DNA of 5,739 bases, from the NCBI GenBank assembly GCA_003168295.1, contig PMST01000456.1, positions 1-5,739 on the forward strand, given 5' to 3'. Position numbers and translations under genes: made by a program. Shown in pieces: positions 1 to 5,739 of the stretch. This DNA is from Actinomycetota bacterium. GTDB taxonomy: Bacteria; Actinomycetota; Actinomycetes; Streptosporangiales; Streptosporangiaceae. The notes beneath the pieces were generated by a model. It was not told the DNA's origin. It did not search any database and was given only the letters and a program-made list of their open reading frames with translations. Position 1 is the stretch's first letter. The number at the start of each line of letters is the position of its first letter.

Positions 1-171
1 TCGCTGCTGACCGGCGTGCTGGGGATCCAGCCCTACCCGGTGTGGATCGAGGTGATCGTCTGGCTCGCCTACCTGGTCCCGATGATGATCATCGTGGCCT
101 GGCCCGCGCGGGGCGCCCTAGCGGCAAACACCACAAACGAAGGAGCCGGCCGGTATGCGCACCGCCGCTAA
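1..171 (+). CDS. efeU: EfeU / FTR1-family iron permease, C-terminal end (partial)
   Basis: Only the last 56 codons are in the window; the 5' end lies off the left edge. Frame 1 is open from base 1 to the TAA at 169-171. It encodes one hydrophobic segment (roughly VWIEVIVWLAYLVPMMIIVAW), preceded by a GVLGIQPYP loop and followed by a short polar tail ending in YAHRR. FTR1/EfeU permeases end in such a last transmembrane helix. The call rests largely on context, because efeO and efeB follow directly in the usual order. In the family, EfeU is the inner-membrane channel that takes up iron through REXXE motifs; those motifs would lie upstream and cannot be checked here. The end of this gene overlaps the efeO start by 17 bp, which suggests translational coupling. 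Confidence 0.8.
   Translation, partial: SLLTGVLGIQPYPVWIEVIVWLAYLVPMMIIVAWPARGALAANTTNEGAGRYAHRR
140..145 (+). promoter_or_regulatory. Ribosome binding site of efeO
   Basis: AAGGAG lies 9 bases before the ATG at 155. It sits inside the end of the efeU frame and supports ATG 155 as the efeO start, giving a 17-bp overlap of the two genes. Confidence 0.75.
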
Positions 172-1333
172 CAGCAGGCCACGCCACATCATCGCGAGCG
201 CGGTCGCGGCCGGGCTCGTGCTAGCCGCGGCCGGCTGTTCCAGCCCGCACGGGTCGACGGCGTCCGCGCCGGGCTCGGCCCAGGCCAGCACGGTCACGAT
301 CACCCTCACGCCGCAGGGCTGCGCGCCCAGCCCGGCCAGGATCCCCGCGGGCGAGGTCGACTTCACCGTGTCCAACTCCGATGCCGGCACGGTGTCGGAA
401 GCCGAGCTGCGCACCTCGGACCTGGCCAAGATCCTGGGCGAGCAGGAGAACCTCACCCCCGGCCTGTCCGGCGGCTTCTCCCTGGACCTCCAGCCGGGCA
501 GCTACAAGATCAACTGCCCAGGCGCCGCCAAGCAGCACTGGGACCTCACCGTCACGGGGAAGGCCGCCGGGCCGTCCTGGCCGTCCAACCCGCAGCTCGC
601 CGCCGCCGTCAAGAGCTACTCCGGCTACGTCGACCAGAACACGGCCGACCTGGTCCGCCACACCCAGGCCTTCTGCCAGGCGATCGATGCCGGGAACATG
701 AGCCAGGCCAAGGTGCTCTACCCGCAGGCCCGGATCTACTACGAGCGGATCGAGCCGGTGGCCGAGATCTGGGGCAGCCTGGACACCGACATCGACGGCC
801 GGTGGGAGAACCCGGTCACGGTGGCGTCCCAGTTCATCGGGTTCCACAAGATCGAGCAGCTGATCTGGGCGGACAACACCCTGGCCGGAGCGCCGAAGCT
901 GTGCGCGGGGCTGGTCCGCAACGAACAGCAGCTGCTGACGCTGGTGCGCAGCGCGCAGTACAACCCGCTGGAGATGGCCAGCGGCGCCACCGACCTCATC
1001 AACGAGGCCGCCACGGCGAAAATCACCGGCGAGGAAGAGCGCTACTCCAACACCGATTTCCCCGTTTTGGCGGCCAACGTCGACGGAGCCATGGAGGTGG
1101 TCAGCCTGCTGCAGCCCTACCTGCAGCACCAAGCCCCGGGCCTGCTGACCCAGATCAACCACCGGAACGCCGCGATCGGCCAGCAACTGGCCAAGTACCT
1201 GGCCAGCCCCGGCTACGACGACACCGGCTACGTCGAGTACTCCACCGTCCTTGACGCCCAGCGCCGGCAGCTGTCCGCCGCGGTCAACGCGCTGGCCGAG
1301 TCCCTGTCCCAGCTGTCGGTGAAAGTCGGTTGA
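155..1333 (+). CDS. efeO: EfeO, periplasmic-type iron-binding lipoprotein (cupredoxin + M75 domains)
   Basis: The product of 392 residues is the extracytoplasmic iron-handling part of the EfeUOB uptake system. Residues 1-28 form a lipoprotein signal: basic N-terminus, hydrophobic AAGLVLAAA stretch, then AAGC with Cys28 as the likely lipidated residue, so the protein should be anchored on the outer face of the membrane. Residues about 45-135 are the EfeO cupredoxin domain, with the paired cysteines Cys56 (QGCAPSP) and Cys121 (INCPG), acidic residues E82/E84 and E96/E98, and the LQPGSY segment. Residues about 150-390 are the M75 (imelysin-like) helical domain, with the metal-binding HxxE motif at H231-K-I-E234 (GFHKIEQLIW). 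The two-domain architecture and length fit full EfeO rather than the cupredoxin-less EfeM form. An AAGGAG precedes the start. The TGA at 1331-1333 overlaps a candidate TTG start for efeB. The operon promoter lies off the window, so regulation by iron or pH cannot be judged. Confidence 0.95.
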   Translation: MRTAANSRPRHIIASAVAAGLVLAAAGCSSPHGSTASAPGSAQASTVTITLTPQGCAPSPARIPAGEVDFTVSNSDAGTVSEAELRTSDLAKILGEQENLTPGLSGGFSLDLQPGSYKINCPGAAKQHWDLTVTGKAAGPSWPSNPQLAAAVKSYSGYVDQNTADLVRHTQAFCQAIDAGNMSQAKVLYPQARIYYERIEPVAEIWGSLDTDIDGRWENPVTVASQFIGFHKIEQLIWADNTLAGAPKLCAGLVRNEQQLLTLVRSAQYNPLEMASGATDLINEAATAKITGEEERYSNTDFPVLAANVDGAMEVVSLLQPYLQHQAPGLLTQINHRNAAIGQQLAKYLASPGYDDTGYVEYSTVLDAQRRQLSAAVNALAESLSQLSVKVG

Positions 1334-2594
1334 TAACGGTCAGGCGGGGAATCCGTCCCGGCGGCGGCTGCTCGCCGGCGCAGGAGCCGCCGGCGCCGGC
1401 GTCCTGGCGGGCGGCCTGGGCGGCTACTTCGGCCGACCGGCGAGCACGCCGGCTGGTCCCGCCGGCGGCGCGGGAGGCGGCAACGACCAGGCCGTCGCGT
1501 TTTACGGATCACACCAGGCCGGCATCGCCACCCCGGCCCAGGACCGGCTCGCGTTCGGCACGCTCAGCGTCGTTCCCGGCGCGACCCGCGCTGACGTCCG
1601 TGACCTGCTGCGCGAGTGGACGACCGCGGCCGCGCGGATGACCGTCGGGGAACCCGTGGGCGAGGACACCCAGCCCTACGCACCGCCGGTCGACACCGGC
1701 GAGGCCGTCGGCTCGGCCGTCTCCCGGCTGACCATCACCCTCGGCTACGGTCCGTCGCTGTTCGACCACAGGTTCGGCCTGGCCGCCCGCAAGCCTGCCG
1801 CGCTGGCCCAGCTGCCGCCGCTGCCGAACGAGAACCCCGACCCCGACTACACCGGCGGGGATCTATGTGTCCAGGCCTGCTCCGACGATCCGCTCGTGGC
1901 CTTCCACGCCGTACGGAACCTGGCCAGGATCGGCATGGGCGTCGTCGAGCACCACTGGATGGAGCTCGGTTTCGGCCGCACCTCCGCCACCACCACCGGG
2001 CAGCAGACACCGCGTAACCTGCTCGGATTTAAGGATGGCACCCGCAACATCAAGGCCGAGCAGGCCGAGCTTATGGACGGCTACGTCTGGGTGGGCCCCG
2101 AAACCGACCACCCGTGGCTGCGCGGCGGCAGCTACCTCATCGCCCGCAAGATCCGCATCTTCGTGGAGAACTGGGACCGCGACTACCTCCAGGACCAGGA
2201 GAACGTTATCGGCCGGGCCAAGGTCTCCGGTGCCCCGCTATCCGGTGGGACCGAGTTCACCGCCCCCGACTTCGCCGCCACCGGATCCGGCGGTCAGCCG
2301 GCCATCCCCGCTCACGCGCACGTCCGCCTGGCCAGCTTCGAGCGCAACGGCGGAACCCGGATCCTGCGCCGCGGTTACTCCTTCACCGACGGCATCGACC
2401 CGCAGGCCGGCACCCTGCTCGGGGGCCTGTTCTTCATCGCCTTCATGAAGGATCCCGCCCAGTTCATCCGGCTGCAGACCGCCCTGGCCGACGATTCGCT
2501 GAACGAATACATCCAGCACACCGGCAGCGCCGTATTCGCCTGCCCGCCGGGCCTGCGCCCCGGCCAGCACTGGGGTGACACCCTGTTCACCTGA
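1330..2594 (+). CDS. efeB: EfeB, Tat-exported DyP-type haem peroxidase; start lost or frameshifted
   Basis: This is the haem peroxidase of EfeUOB, proposed in the family to oxidise Fe(II) or release iron from haem outside the cell membrane. The frame is open from 1323 to the TGA at 2592-2594. Counting codon 1 at 1329, it carries a Tat signal (S10-R-R-R-L-L followed by an Ala/Gly-rich hydrophobic stretch), the first DyP motif (FYGSHQAGI, residues 58-66), GFKDG with catalytic-type Asp236, a likely proximal haem His in HAHVRL (329-334) and LRRG (346-349) for the distal Arg. The length of about 421 is close to full EfeB. However, this frame has no ATG, GTG or TTG between the stop at 1320-1322 and ATG 1638, and starting at 1638 would remove the Tat signal and the first DyP motif. 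TTG 1330, which overlaps the efeO stop, is in frame 1 with a weak GGTGA 7 bases upstream. One extra G in the run at 1346-1349 would join it to the DyP frame as MITVRRGNPSRRRLLAG. Family identity is secure; intactness is not. Confidence 0.85.
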
Positions 2595-2607
2595 CACCCT
2601 GTTCACC
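2576..2607 (+). repeat. Perfect 16-bp tandem duplication across the efeB stop codon
   Basis: The unit TGACACCCTGTTCACC occurs twice back to back (2576-2591 and 2592-2607) and is followed by another TGA. The first copy encodes the last residues of EfeB; the second begins with the TGA stop. Because 16 is not a multiple of three, the second copy is read out of frame. It looks like a recent slippage duplication. The rest of the gap up to 2638 shows no convincing terminator hairpin. Confidence 0.9.
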
Positions 2608-2638
2608 TGAGCGAGGGCACGCACGACGGCCCGTTCGG

Positions 2639-3163
2639 TCAGATGATCTTGGTCAGCAGCCAGAACGTGGTTCCGGTGCCCGCGCCGTAGGCGAGGTGCG
2701 CGCTCAGGTCCCAGGCCAGGGTCTTCGCGTCGTACTTCCAGATGGGCTGGTACAGCCCGGCTTGCGGGAGCACGACGTAGCCGCTGGCCCAGACGGTGGC
2801 GCCGAAGGGCAGGCCGTACGCCGGGCGCGGCCTGCGGGCCGAGCCGGCCACCACGCCGTACATGGCCGCGGCGGACGATCCGTAGGCCCAGTGCGCGGCG
2901 GTGCTGATCGGCCAGGCCCAGCGGTCGGGGAGCTTACGCTGGGTGAAGCCCTCGATCACGCGGCGGGCGACCTGCCCCGGGTCAGGCGCTGTCTCCCAGC
3001 TGTCGACCGGCGCGAATTCCCAGGCCAGCGGGCTCTCGGTGCCGCCCTCACGGCGGTACTTCAGGTAATGCACGGCGTCCAGCCCGACGGTGCCCACCGC
3101 GCCGGCCAGCAGGCCGGCGGCGACGGCGGCCAGGGGGGTCAGCGGGTGCTTTCTGATGCGCAT
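2639..3163 (-). CDS. Small four-helix membrane protein, unknown function (possibly DUF1440/YagU-like)
   Basis: The product has 174 residues, and I do not recognise its family with confidence. Four hydrophobic segments are visible at about 8-28, 84-106, 116-136 and 150-172. They are separated by a hydrophilic region at about 34-80, rich in charged residues and prolines (YRREGG, DSWETAPDPGQ). A motif recurs: TAAHWAYGSS (88-97) and LSAHLAYGAG (153-162), each placing AHxAYG at the start of a helix, so the protein may have arisen by internal duplication or be a pseudo-symmetric bundle. The overall pattern loosely recalls YagU/DUF1440 membrane proteins, but that is a guess. The start at 3163 is supported by GGAGG six bases upstream. 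It lies 45 bp downstream of the BI-1 gene on the same strand, so the two are probably co-transcribed, and it is convergent with efeB. Function unknown. Confidence 0.8.
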   Translation of the reverse strand: MRIRKHPLTPLAAVAAGLLAGAVGTVGLDAVHYLKYRREGGTESPLAWEFAPVDSWETAPDPGQVARRVIEGFTQRKLPDRWAWPISTAAHWAYGSSAAAMYGVVAGSARRPRPAYGLPFGATVWASGYVVLPQAGLYQPIWKYDAKTLAWDLSAHLAYGAGTGTTFWLLTKII

Positions 3164-3169
3164 GGCGAG

Positions 3170-3174
3170 CCTCC
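3170..3174 (-). promoter_or_regulatory. Ribosome binding site of the small membrane protein
   Basis: On the minus strand GGAGG is followed by CTCGCC and then the ATG at 3163, a spacing of 6. It decides the start. Confidence 0.65.
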
Positions 3175-3208
3175 AGTCAGGGCCAGGCCTTCAGCGCCAG
3201 AATAGCCA

Positions 3209-3871
3209 TCACCGCTCCTGCGAGCCGGAGAAGATCTCCAGGAAGAACAGGAACACGTTCAGCAGGTCCAGGAAGATCGACGCGGCCAGGAACGGCGCGG
3301 AGGTGATGTCTTTGCTGGTGCGCAGCCGCTGGAAGTCGAACATGGTGAACACGGCGAAGATGACCAGGCCGAGCGCCGAGTAGGCCAGATCGGCCCCGGG
3401 GATGTGCACGAAGATCAGCACGATACCGGCCACGATCAGGGCCAGCAGGGCCCAGAAGGCGACCCGGGCGATCGCGGTCAGGTCGCGCCGGGTGGCGTAG
3501 CCCGCCGCGCCGAACCCGGCCATGAACAGCGCGGTCGCCCCGCCCGCTTCCCACAGCGCCCGCGGGTCCATGCTGCCGTAGTAGGCGATGGTGGGCGCCA
3601 CCGCGATCCCGATCAGCAGGCCGAACGCGGCCAGCAGCCCGACGGTCAGCTCCTGGGACCTGCGCGCGGCGAACCGCATGCCGATCAGGCAGGCGAAGGC
3701 CGCGATGAACGCGACGATGCCCACGCCGCCGGTCAGGTTGTGGCCCGCCCAGGCGCCGAGCGCGAACAACGCGGCGGTGGCCGCGACGTAGGCCATCGTC
3801 TGCGCGAACAGGGCATGCGCCTGGCCGCGGGCCGCCGTCCCCATCCTCTGATAACTGAGCGTGTCGTTCAT
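3209..3871 (-). CDS. Bax inhibitor-1 (BI-1) / YccA-YetJ family membrane protein
   Basis: The 220-residue integral membrane protein has about seven hydrophobic segments (roughly 24-42, 49-67, 76-95, 108-124, 136-155, 161-180, 195-213), the usual size and layout of bacterial BI-1 proteins. The C-terminal half carries the family signature: YSALGLVIFAVFTMFDFQRLR, then SIFLDLLNVFLFFLEIFSG. Asp179 and Asp202 fall where the family's di-aspartyl pH-sensing pair is expected (spacing 23; 24 in Bacillus YetJ). Family members are pH-sensitive calcium leak channels or stress-related membrane proteins; the role here is inferred only from homology. The frame stays open upstream to 4045, but the start at 3871 is preferred: AAGGGAGG lies 8 bases before it, the family N-terminus fits, and the upstream extension would overlap the VOC remnant in another frame. 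The small membrane protein gene follows 45 bp downstream, probably in the same transcript. Confidence 0.92.
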   Translation of the reverse strand: MNDTLSYQRMGTAARGQAHALFAQTMAYVAATAALFALGAWAGHNLTGGVGIVAFIAAFACLIGMRFAARRSQELTVGLLAAFGLLIGIAVAPTIAYYGSMDPRALWEAGGATALFMAGFGAAGYATRRDLTAIARVAFWALLALIVAGIVLIFVHIPGADLAYSALGLVIFAVFTMFDFQRLRTSKDITSAPFLAASIFLDLLNVFLFFLEIFSGSQER

Positions 3872-3879
3872 CCTGTCCG

Positions 3880-3887
3880 CCTCCCTT
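3880..3887 (-). promoter_or_regulatory. Ribosome binding site of the BI-1 gene
   Basis: AAGGGAGG on the minus strand, 8 bases before the ATG at 3871. This strong site rejects the longer reading that begins at 4045. Confidence 0.75.
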
Positions 3888-3905
3888 ATGGGCTCTGGCC
3901 GTCCG

Positions 3906-4055
3906 TCACCGGCCCGGCAGGCGGGTGCTGATCTGAAGGACCAGCCAGCCGTTGCCATCCGGGTCTTCGAAGGACACGAACGAACCGTAACGCGCGTACT
4001 CCGGAGCCGGGCCAGCGACCCGGTCCCGCGTACCGGCGTGGCCAATGCCCCGGCC
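3906..4055 (-). pseudogene. C-terminal remnant of a VOC (glyoxalase/bleomycin-resistance) family protein
   Basis: On the minus strand, about 49 codons ending at the TGA at 3908-3906 read GRGIGHAGT, then VAGPAPEYARYGSF, then VSFEDPDGNGWLVLQ and ISTRLPGR. This is the typical end of actinobacterial VOC-superfamily proteins, where the DPDGN strand and a closing TRLPGR tail are common. A complete protein of this type is roughly 120-160 residues, so only its last third or so remains. Upstream the similarity fades near 4056, at the short gap before the divergent FAD oxidase. The frame does stay open further upstream, but there it is antisense to that oxidase and shows no VOC features. A minus-strand ATG at 4079 (with GGAG only 2 bases before it) could give a 57-residue peptide, which lacks most of the fold and is unlikely to be functional. 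The sequence is best read as a gene fragment left by deletion or rearrangement. Confidence 0.7.
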
Positions 4056-4066
4056 GGCCGAACGTT

Positions 4067-4072
4067 TAGCCT
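4067..4072 (+). promoter_or_regulatory. Possible -10 element for the FAD oxidase gene
   Basis: TAGCCT fits the loose actinobacterial TANNNT -10 pattern and lies about 30 bases before the ATG at 4101, in the only gap upstream of this gene. No convincing -35 hexamer is seen at the right distance. Weak. Confidence 0.25.
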
Positions 4073-4100
4073 GGACCATGACTCCGATCAGGCAGGGACG

Positions 4101-5468
4101 ATGAGCGACGATCTTCCACAGCTGACGCGACGGCTGTCTCCTGGCGCCGTCGTGACCGATGACGGGATAATCGAGGGCTACCGCCGCGACCGCGCGGCCA
4201 CCGTTCCCGCGGGCCGGCCGCGAGCCGTCGTCCGTCCCGGCACGGTCGCCGAGGTGAGCAGCACGCTGCGGTGGGCGACCGAGAACGCGATTCCCGTCGT
4301 GCCCCGCGGCGCGGGCACCGGGCTTTCCGGCGGCGCGAACGCGATCGACGGCTGTCTGATGCTCAGCCTGGAGCGGCTCACCGCCATCCGCGAGGTTAAC
4401 GCCGCGCATCAGTGCGCCGTCGTCGAAGCCGGGGTGCTCAACGCCGACCTGGGCCGGGCCGCCGCGGCGGCCGGGATGTTCTACCCGCCCGATCCCGGCA
4501 GCTTCGAGATCTGCACGATCGGCGGCAACCTCGCCACCAACGCCGGCGGCATGCGGTGTGTCAAATACGGCGTGACCAGGGATTCGGCGCTCGGCCTGGA
4601 GGTCGTCCTGGCCGACGGCACCGTCCTGCGCACCGGCAGCGGCGCGCGGAAGGACGTCGCCGGATACGACCTCACCTCGCTGTTCATCGGGTCGGAAGGG
4701 ACCCTCGGCGTGATCACGTCGGCCACACTTCGGATCCGCCCGCGCCCGCCGCGCGACCCGGTGACGTTCGTGGCGTCGTTTCCCGATCTGGAGGGAATCG
4801 GCCACGCGGTGGACGCCATCGGCGCCAGCGGGGTGGTGCCCAGCATGCTCGAGCTCATCGACCGGGCCACGGTCAACGTGATCGAGGACTACCGCCGGAT
4901 GGATCTGGACCGCACGGCCGCCGGGTTGCTCATTGGCCAAGCCGACGGCGCCGCCGCGGACGATGACGTCCGCCGGATGACGCAGTGCTGCGAGAAGGCA
5001 GGCGCCGACCTCGTGGTCCAGGCGACGACGGCCGAGGAATCGGACCTGCTCCTAGAGGCGCGCCGGCTGGCCGGCACGGCGGTCATGGCCGCCGGGCCGA
5101 CAGTCATCGATGACGTCTGCGTCCCGCCCGGGCAGCTCGCGGCGATGCTCGCGGCCGTTCAGGAGGTGAGCGCGGACAGCGGCATTCCCATCGCGACCGT
5201 GGCGCACGCCGGCGACGGGAACCTGCATCCGACGCTGATGCTGCCTGACCTTAGCGCCGACACCATCACCCGGGCCATGGCGGTGGGCGAGCGGCTATGC
5301 GATCACGCGCGCCGGCTCGGCGGGACCATCACCGGTGAGCACGGCGTCGGGGTGCTCAAGCGGGCCTGGCTGCGGCAGCAGCTCGGACCCGAGTCGCTGG
5401 CCGTGCATCAGGCGATCAAAACGGCGCTGGACCCGGCCGGCATCCTCAACCCGGGCCGGTCCTTCTGA
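4101..5468 (+). CDS. FAD-linked oxidase, GlcD / D-lactate dehydrogenase / D-2-hydroxyglutarate dehydrogenase family
   Basis: The flavoprotein has 455 residues and oxidises a D-2-hydroxy acid (glycolate, D-lactate or D-2-hydroxyglutarate type) to the 2-oxo acid. The FAD-binding (PCMH) domain covers about residues 35-215: VVPRGAGTGLSGGA (66-79), PPDPGS (129-134), TIGGNLATNAGGMRCVKYG (139-157), and ARKDVAGYDLTSLFIGSEGTLG (182-203). The FAD-oxidase C-terminal domain follows, with HAGDGNLHP (His369 and His376) and GEHGVG (Glu413, His414), the residues that hold the active-site metal in this family, and it closes with LDPAGILNPGR. All key motifs are present. The frame is open from 3861, but ATG 4101 is preferred because the N-terminus then matches the family length and the extra 80 codons cross the VOC remnant antisense. 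AGGGA lies close before the ATG, a poor site. No GlcE/GlcF-like iron-sulphur partner is next to it, so substrate and electron acceptor are open. Confidence 0.93.
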   Translation: MSDDLPQLTRRLSPGAVVTDDGIIEGYRRDRAATVPAGRPRAVVRPGTVAEVSSTLRWATENAIPVVPRGAGTGLSGGANAIDGCLMLSLERLTAIREVNAAHQCAVVEAGVLNADLGRAAAAAGMFYPPDPGSFEICTIGGNLATNAGGMRCVKYGVTRDSALGLEVVLADGTVLRTGSGARKDVAGYDLTSLFIGSEGTLGVITSATLRIRPRPPRDPVTFVASFPDLEGIGHAVDAIGASGVVPSMLELIDRATVNVIEDYRRMDLDRTAAGLLIGQADGAAADDDVRRMTQCCEKAGADLVVQATTAEESDLLLEARRLAGTAVMAAGPTVIDDVCVPPGQLAAMLAAVQEVSADSGIPIATVAHAGDGNLHPTLMLPDLSADTITRAMAVGERLCDHARRLGGTITGEHGVGVLKRAWLRQQLGPESLAVHQAIKTALDPAGILNPGRSF

Positions 5469-5483
5469 CGCCCTGGTGGGGCG
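5469..5483. terminator. Possible small hairpin between convergent genes
   Basis: CGCCC-TGGTG-GGGCG forms a 5-bp GC stem with a 5-base loop directly after the oxidase stop, in the 30-bp gap before the convergent SDR stop. There is no U-run on either strand, so it would be a weak or atypical terminator. Confidence 0.25.
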
Positions 5484-5498
5484 CCCCGCGGTACCGGG

Positions 5499-5739
5499 CT
5501 ATCGCTCCTGCTCGGTCGGGCGGATCAGCATCTCATTCACCGTGACGTGCCGCGGCCGGGTCACGATGTAGCTGATCGCGTCGGCGATGTCCTCGGCCTG
5601 CATCGTCTGCCCGAGCTGGTTTCGTATGCTGTCGAGCACCTCGGGCCGGTTGTGGCTGACCAGCTCCGTCGCAGTCGCACCCGGCTCGACCAGTGAAACG
5701 CGTACGTAGCGCTTGGTCACCTCCTGGCGCAGGGACTCG
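5499..5739 (-). CDS. Short-chain dehydrogenase/reductase (SDR), C-terminal part (partial)
   Basis: The frame enters from the right edge on the minus strand and ends at TAG (5501-5499), giving the last 79 residues. It reads ESLRQEVTKRYVRVSLVEPGATATEL, then a variable helix, then AEDIADAISYIVTRPRHVTVNEMLIRPTEQ. This matches the end of classical NAD(P)-dependent SDRs: the helix after the catalytic YxxxK, the V-x-P-G strand with T-x-T-E-L, and the closing ADAIxYxxxxPxHVxVNExxIRPTxQ. This ending is common in the YdfG-like/serine-dehydrogenase-like group. The Rossmann motif and catalytic Ser-Tyr-Lys lie outside the window, so substrate cannot be given. A GTG at 5720 could look like a start, but the conserved ESLRQEV just before it shows the protein continues upstream. 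It is convergent with the FAD oxidase, 30 bp apart. Confidence 0.92.
   Translation of the reverse strand, partial: ESLRQEVTKRYVRVSLVEPGATATELVSHNRPEVLDSIRNQLGQTMQAEDIADAISYIVTRPRHVTVNEMLIRPTEQER

Noticed and set aside
221..1186. Long minus-strand open frame (321 codons) opposite efeO
   Set aside because: It is a GC-bias shadow: the product is a Gly/Arg/Val-rich composition with no motif, and efeO on the other strand has clear domains and a ribosome site.
1330..1641. 103-codon plus-strand frame from TTG 1330 as an independent gene
   Set aside because: After the first few codons it is an Arg/Pro/Ala-rich out-of-frame reading of the EfeB N-terminus. Only its TTG and first codons may matter as the original efeB start.
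1638..2594. ATG 1638 as the true start of EfeB
   Set aside because: It would discard the Tat signal and the FYGSHQAGI motif, both clearly coded just upstream in the same frame, and no ribosome site precedes it.
2608..2638. GGGC...GCCC pairing as a terminator between efeB and the convergent gene
   Set aside because: The stem is only four bases with a long loop and no U-run, so it cannot be told from chance in such GC-rich DNA.
3872..4045. 58-codon upstream extension of the BI-1 protein
   Set aside because: A strong AAGGGAGG site sits before the ATG at 3871, and the extension has no BI-1 similarity.
3861..4100. 80-codon N-terminal extension of the FAD oxidase from ATG 3861
   Set aside because: It overlaps the BI-1 start and the VOC remnant antisense, has no family similarity, and ATG 4101 gives the expected family length.
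4080..4940. Long minus-strand open frame running from inside the FAD oxidase gene into the VOC remnant
   Set aside because: Only the last ~49 codons resemble a protein family; the rest is antisense to the well-supported oxidase and has shadow-like composition.

Overview
The window is very GC-rich, with strong G/C bias at third codon positions, Shine-Dalgarno-led genes and short intergenic gaps. It looks like an actinobacterial chromosome; the lipoprotein EfeO and Tat-exported EfeB of an EfeUOB iron system fit that. Genus cannot be named from the sequence alone.

Left third, plus strand (1-2594): the 3' part of an efeUOB operon for elemental/ferrous iron uptake. It holds the C-terminus of the EfeU (FTR1-type) permease, a complete EfeO with a cupredoxin domain and an M75 (imelysin-like) domain, and the haem peroxidase EfeB (DyP family). 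In the family model, EfeB and EfeO handle iron outside the membrane and pass it to EfeU. The efeU and efeO frames overlap. efeB has a clear anomaly: its Tat signal and first DyP motif lie in an open frame with no ATG, GTG or TTG to start it. A TTG that overlaps the efeO stop is one frame away, and one extra G in a four-G run would join the two frames. efeB ends in a perfect 16-bp tandem duplication that contains its stop codon.

Middle, minus strand (2639-4055): convergent with efe is a two-gene unit. A Bax-inhibitor-1 family (YccA/YetJ-like) seven-helix membrane protein comes first, followed 45 bp later by a small unrecognised four-helix membrane protein with a duplicated AHxAYG motif. Upstream of the BI-1 gene, on the same strand, lies a C-terminal remnant of a VOC (glyoxalase/bleomycin-resistance) protein, cut off where the next divergent gene begins.

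Right third (4101-5739): a complete FAD-linked oxidase of the GlcD/D-lactate dehydrogenase/D-2-hydroxyglutarate dehydrogenase family on the plus strand, convergent with the C-terminal part of a short-chain dehydrogenase (SDR) that runs off the right edge on the minus strand.

I found no RNA genes, CRISPR array, transposase or prophage genes. No clearly undescribed system is evident. The points most worth following are the missing efeB start, the VOC remnant, and the unrecognised membrane protein beside BI-1.
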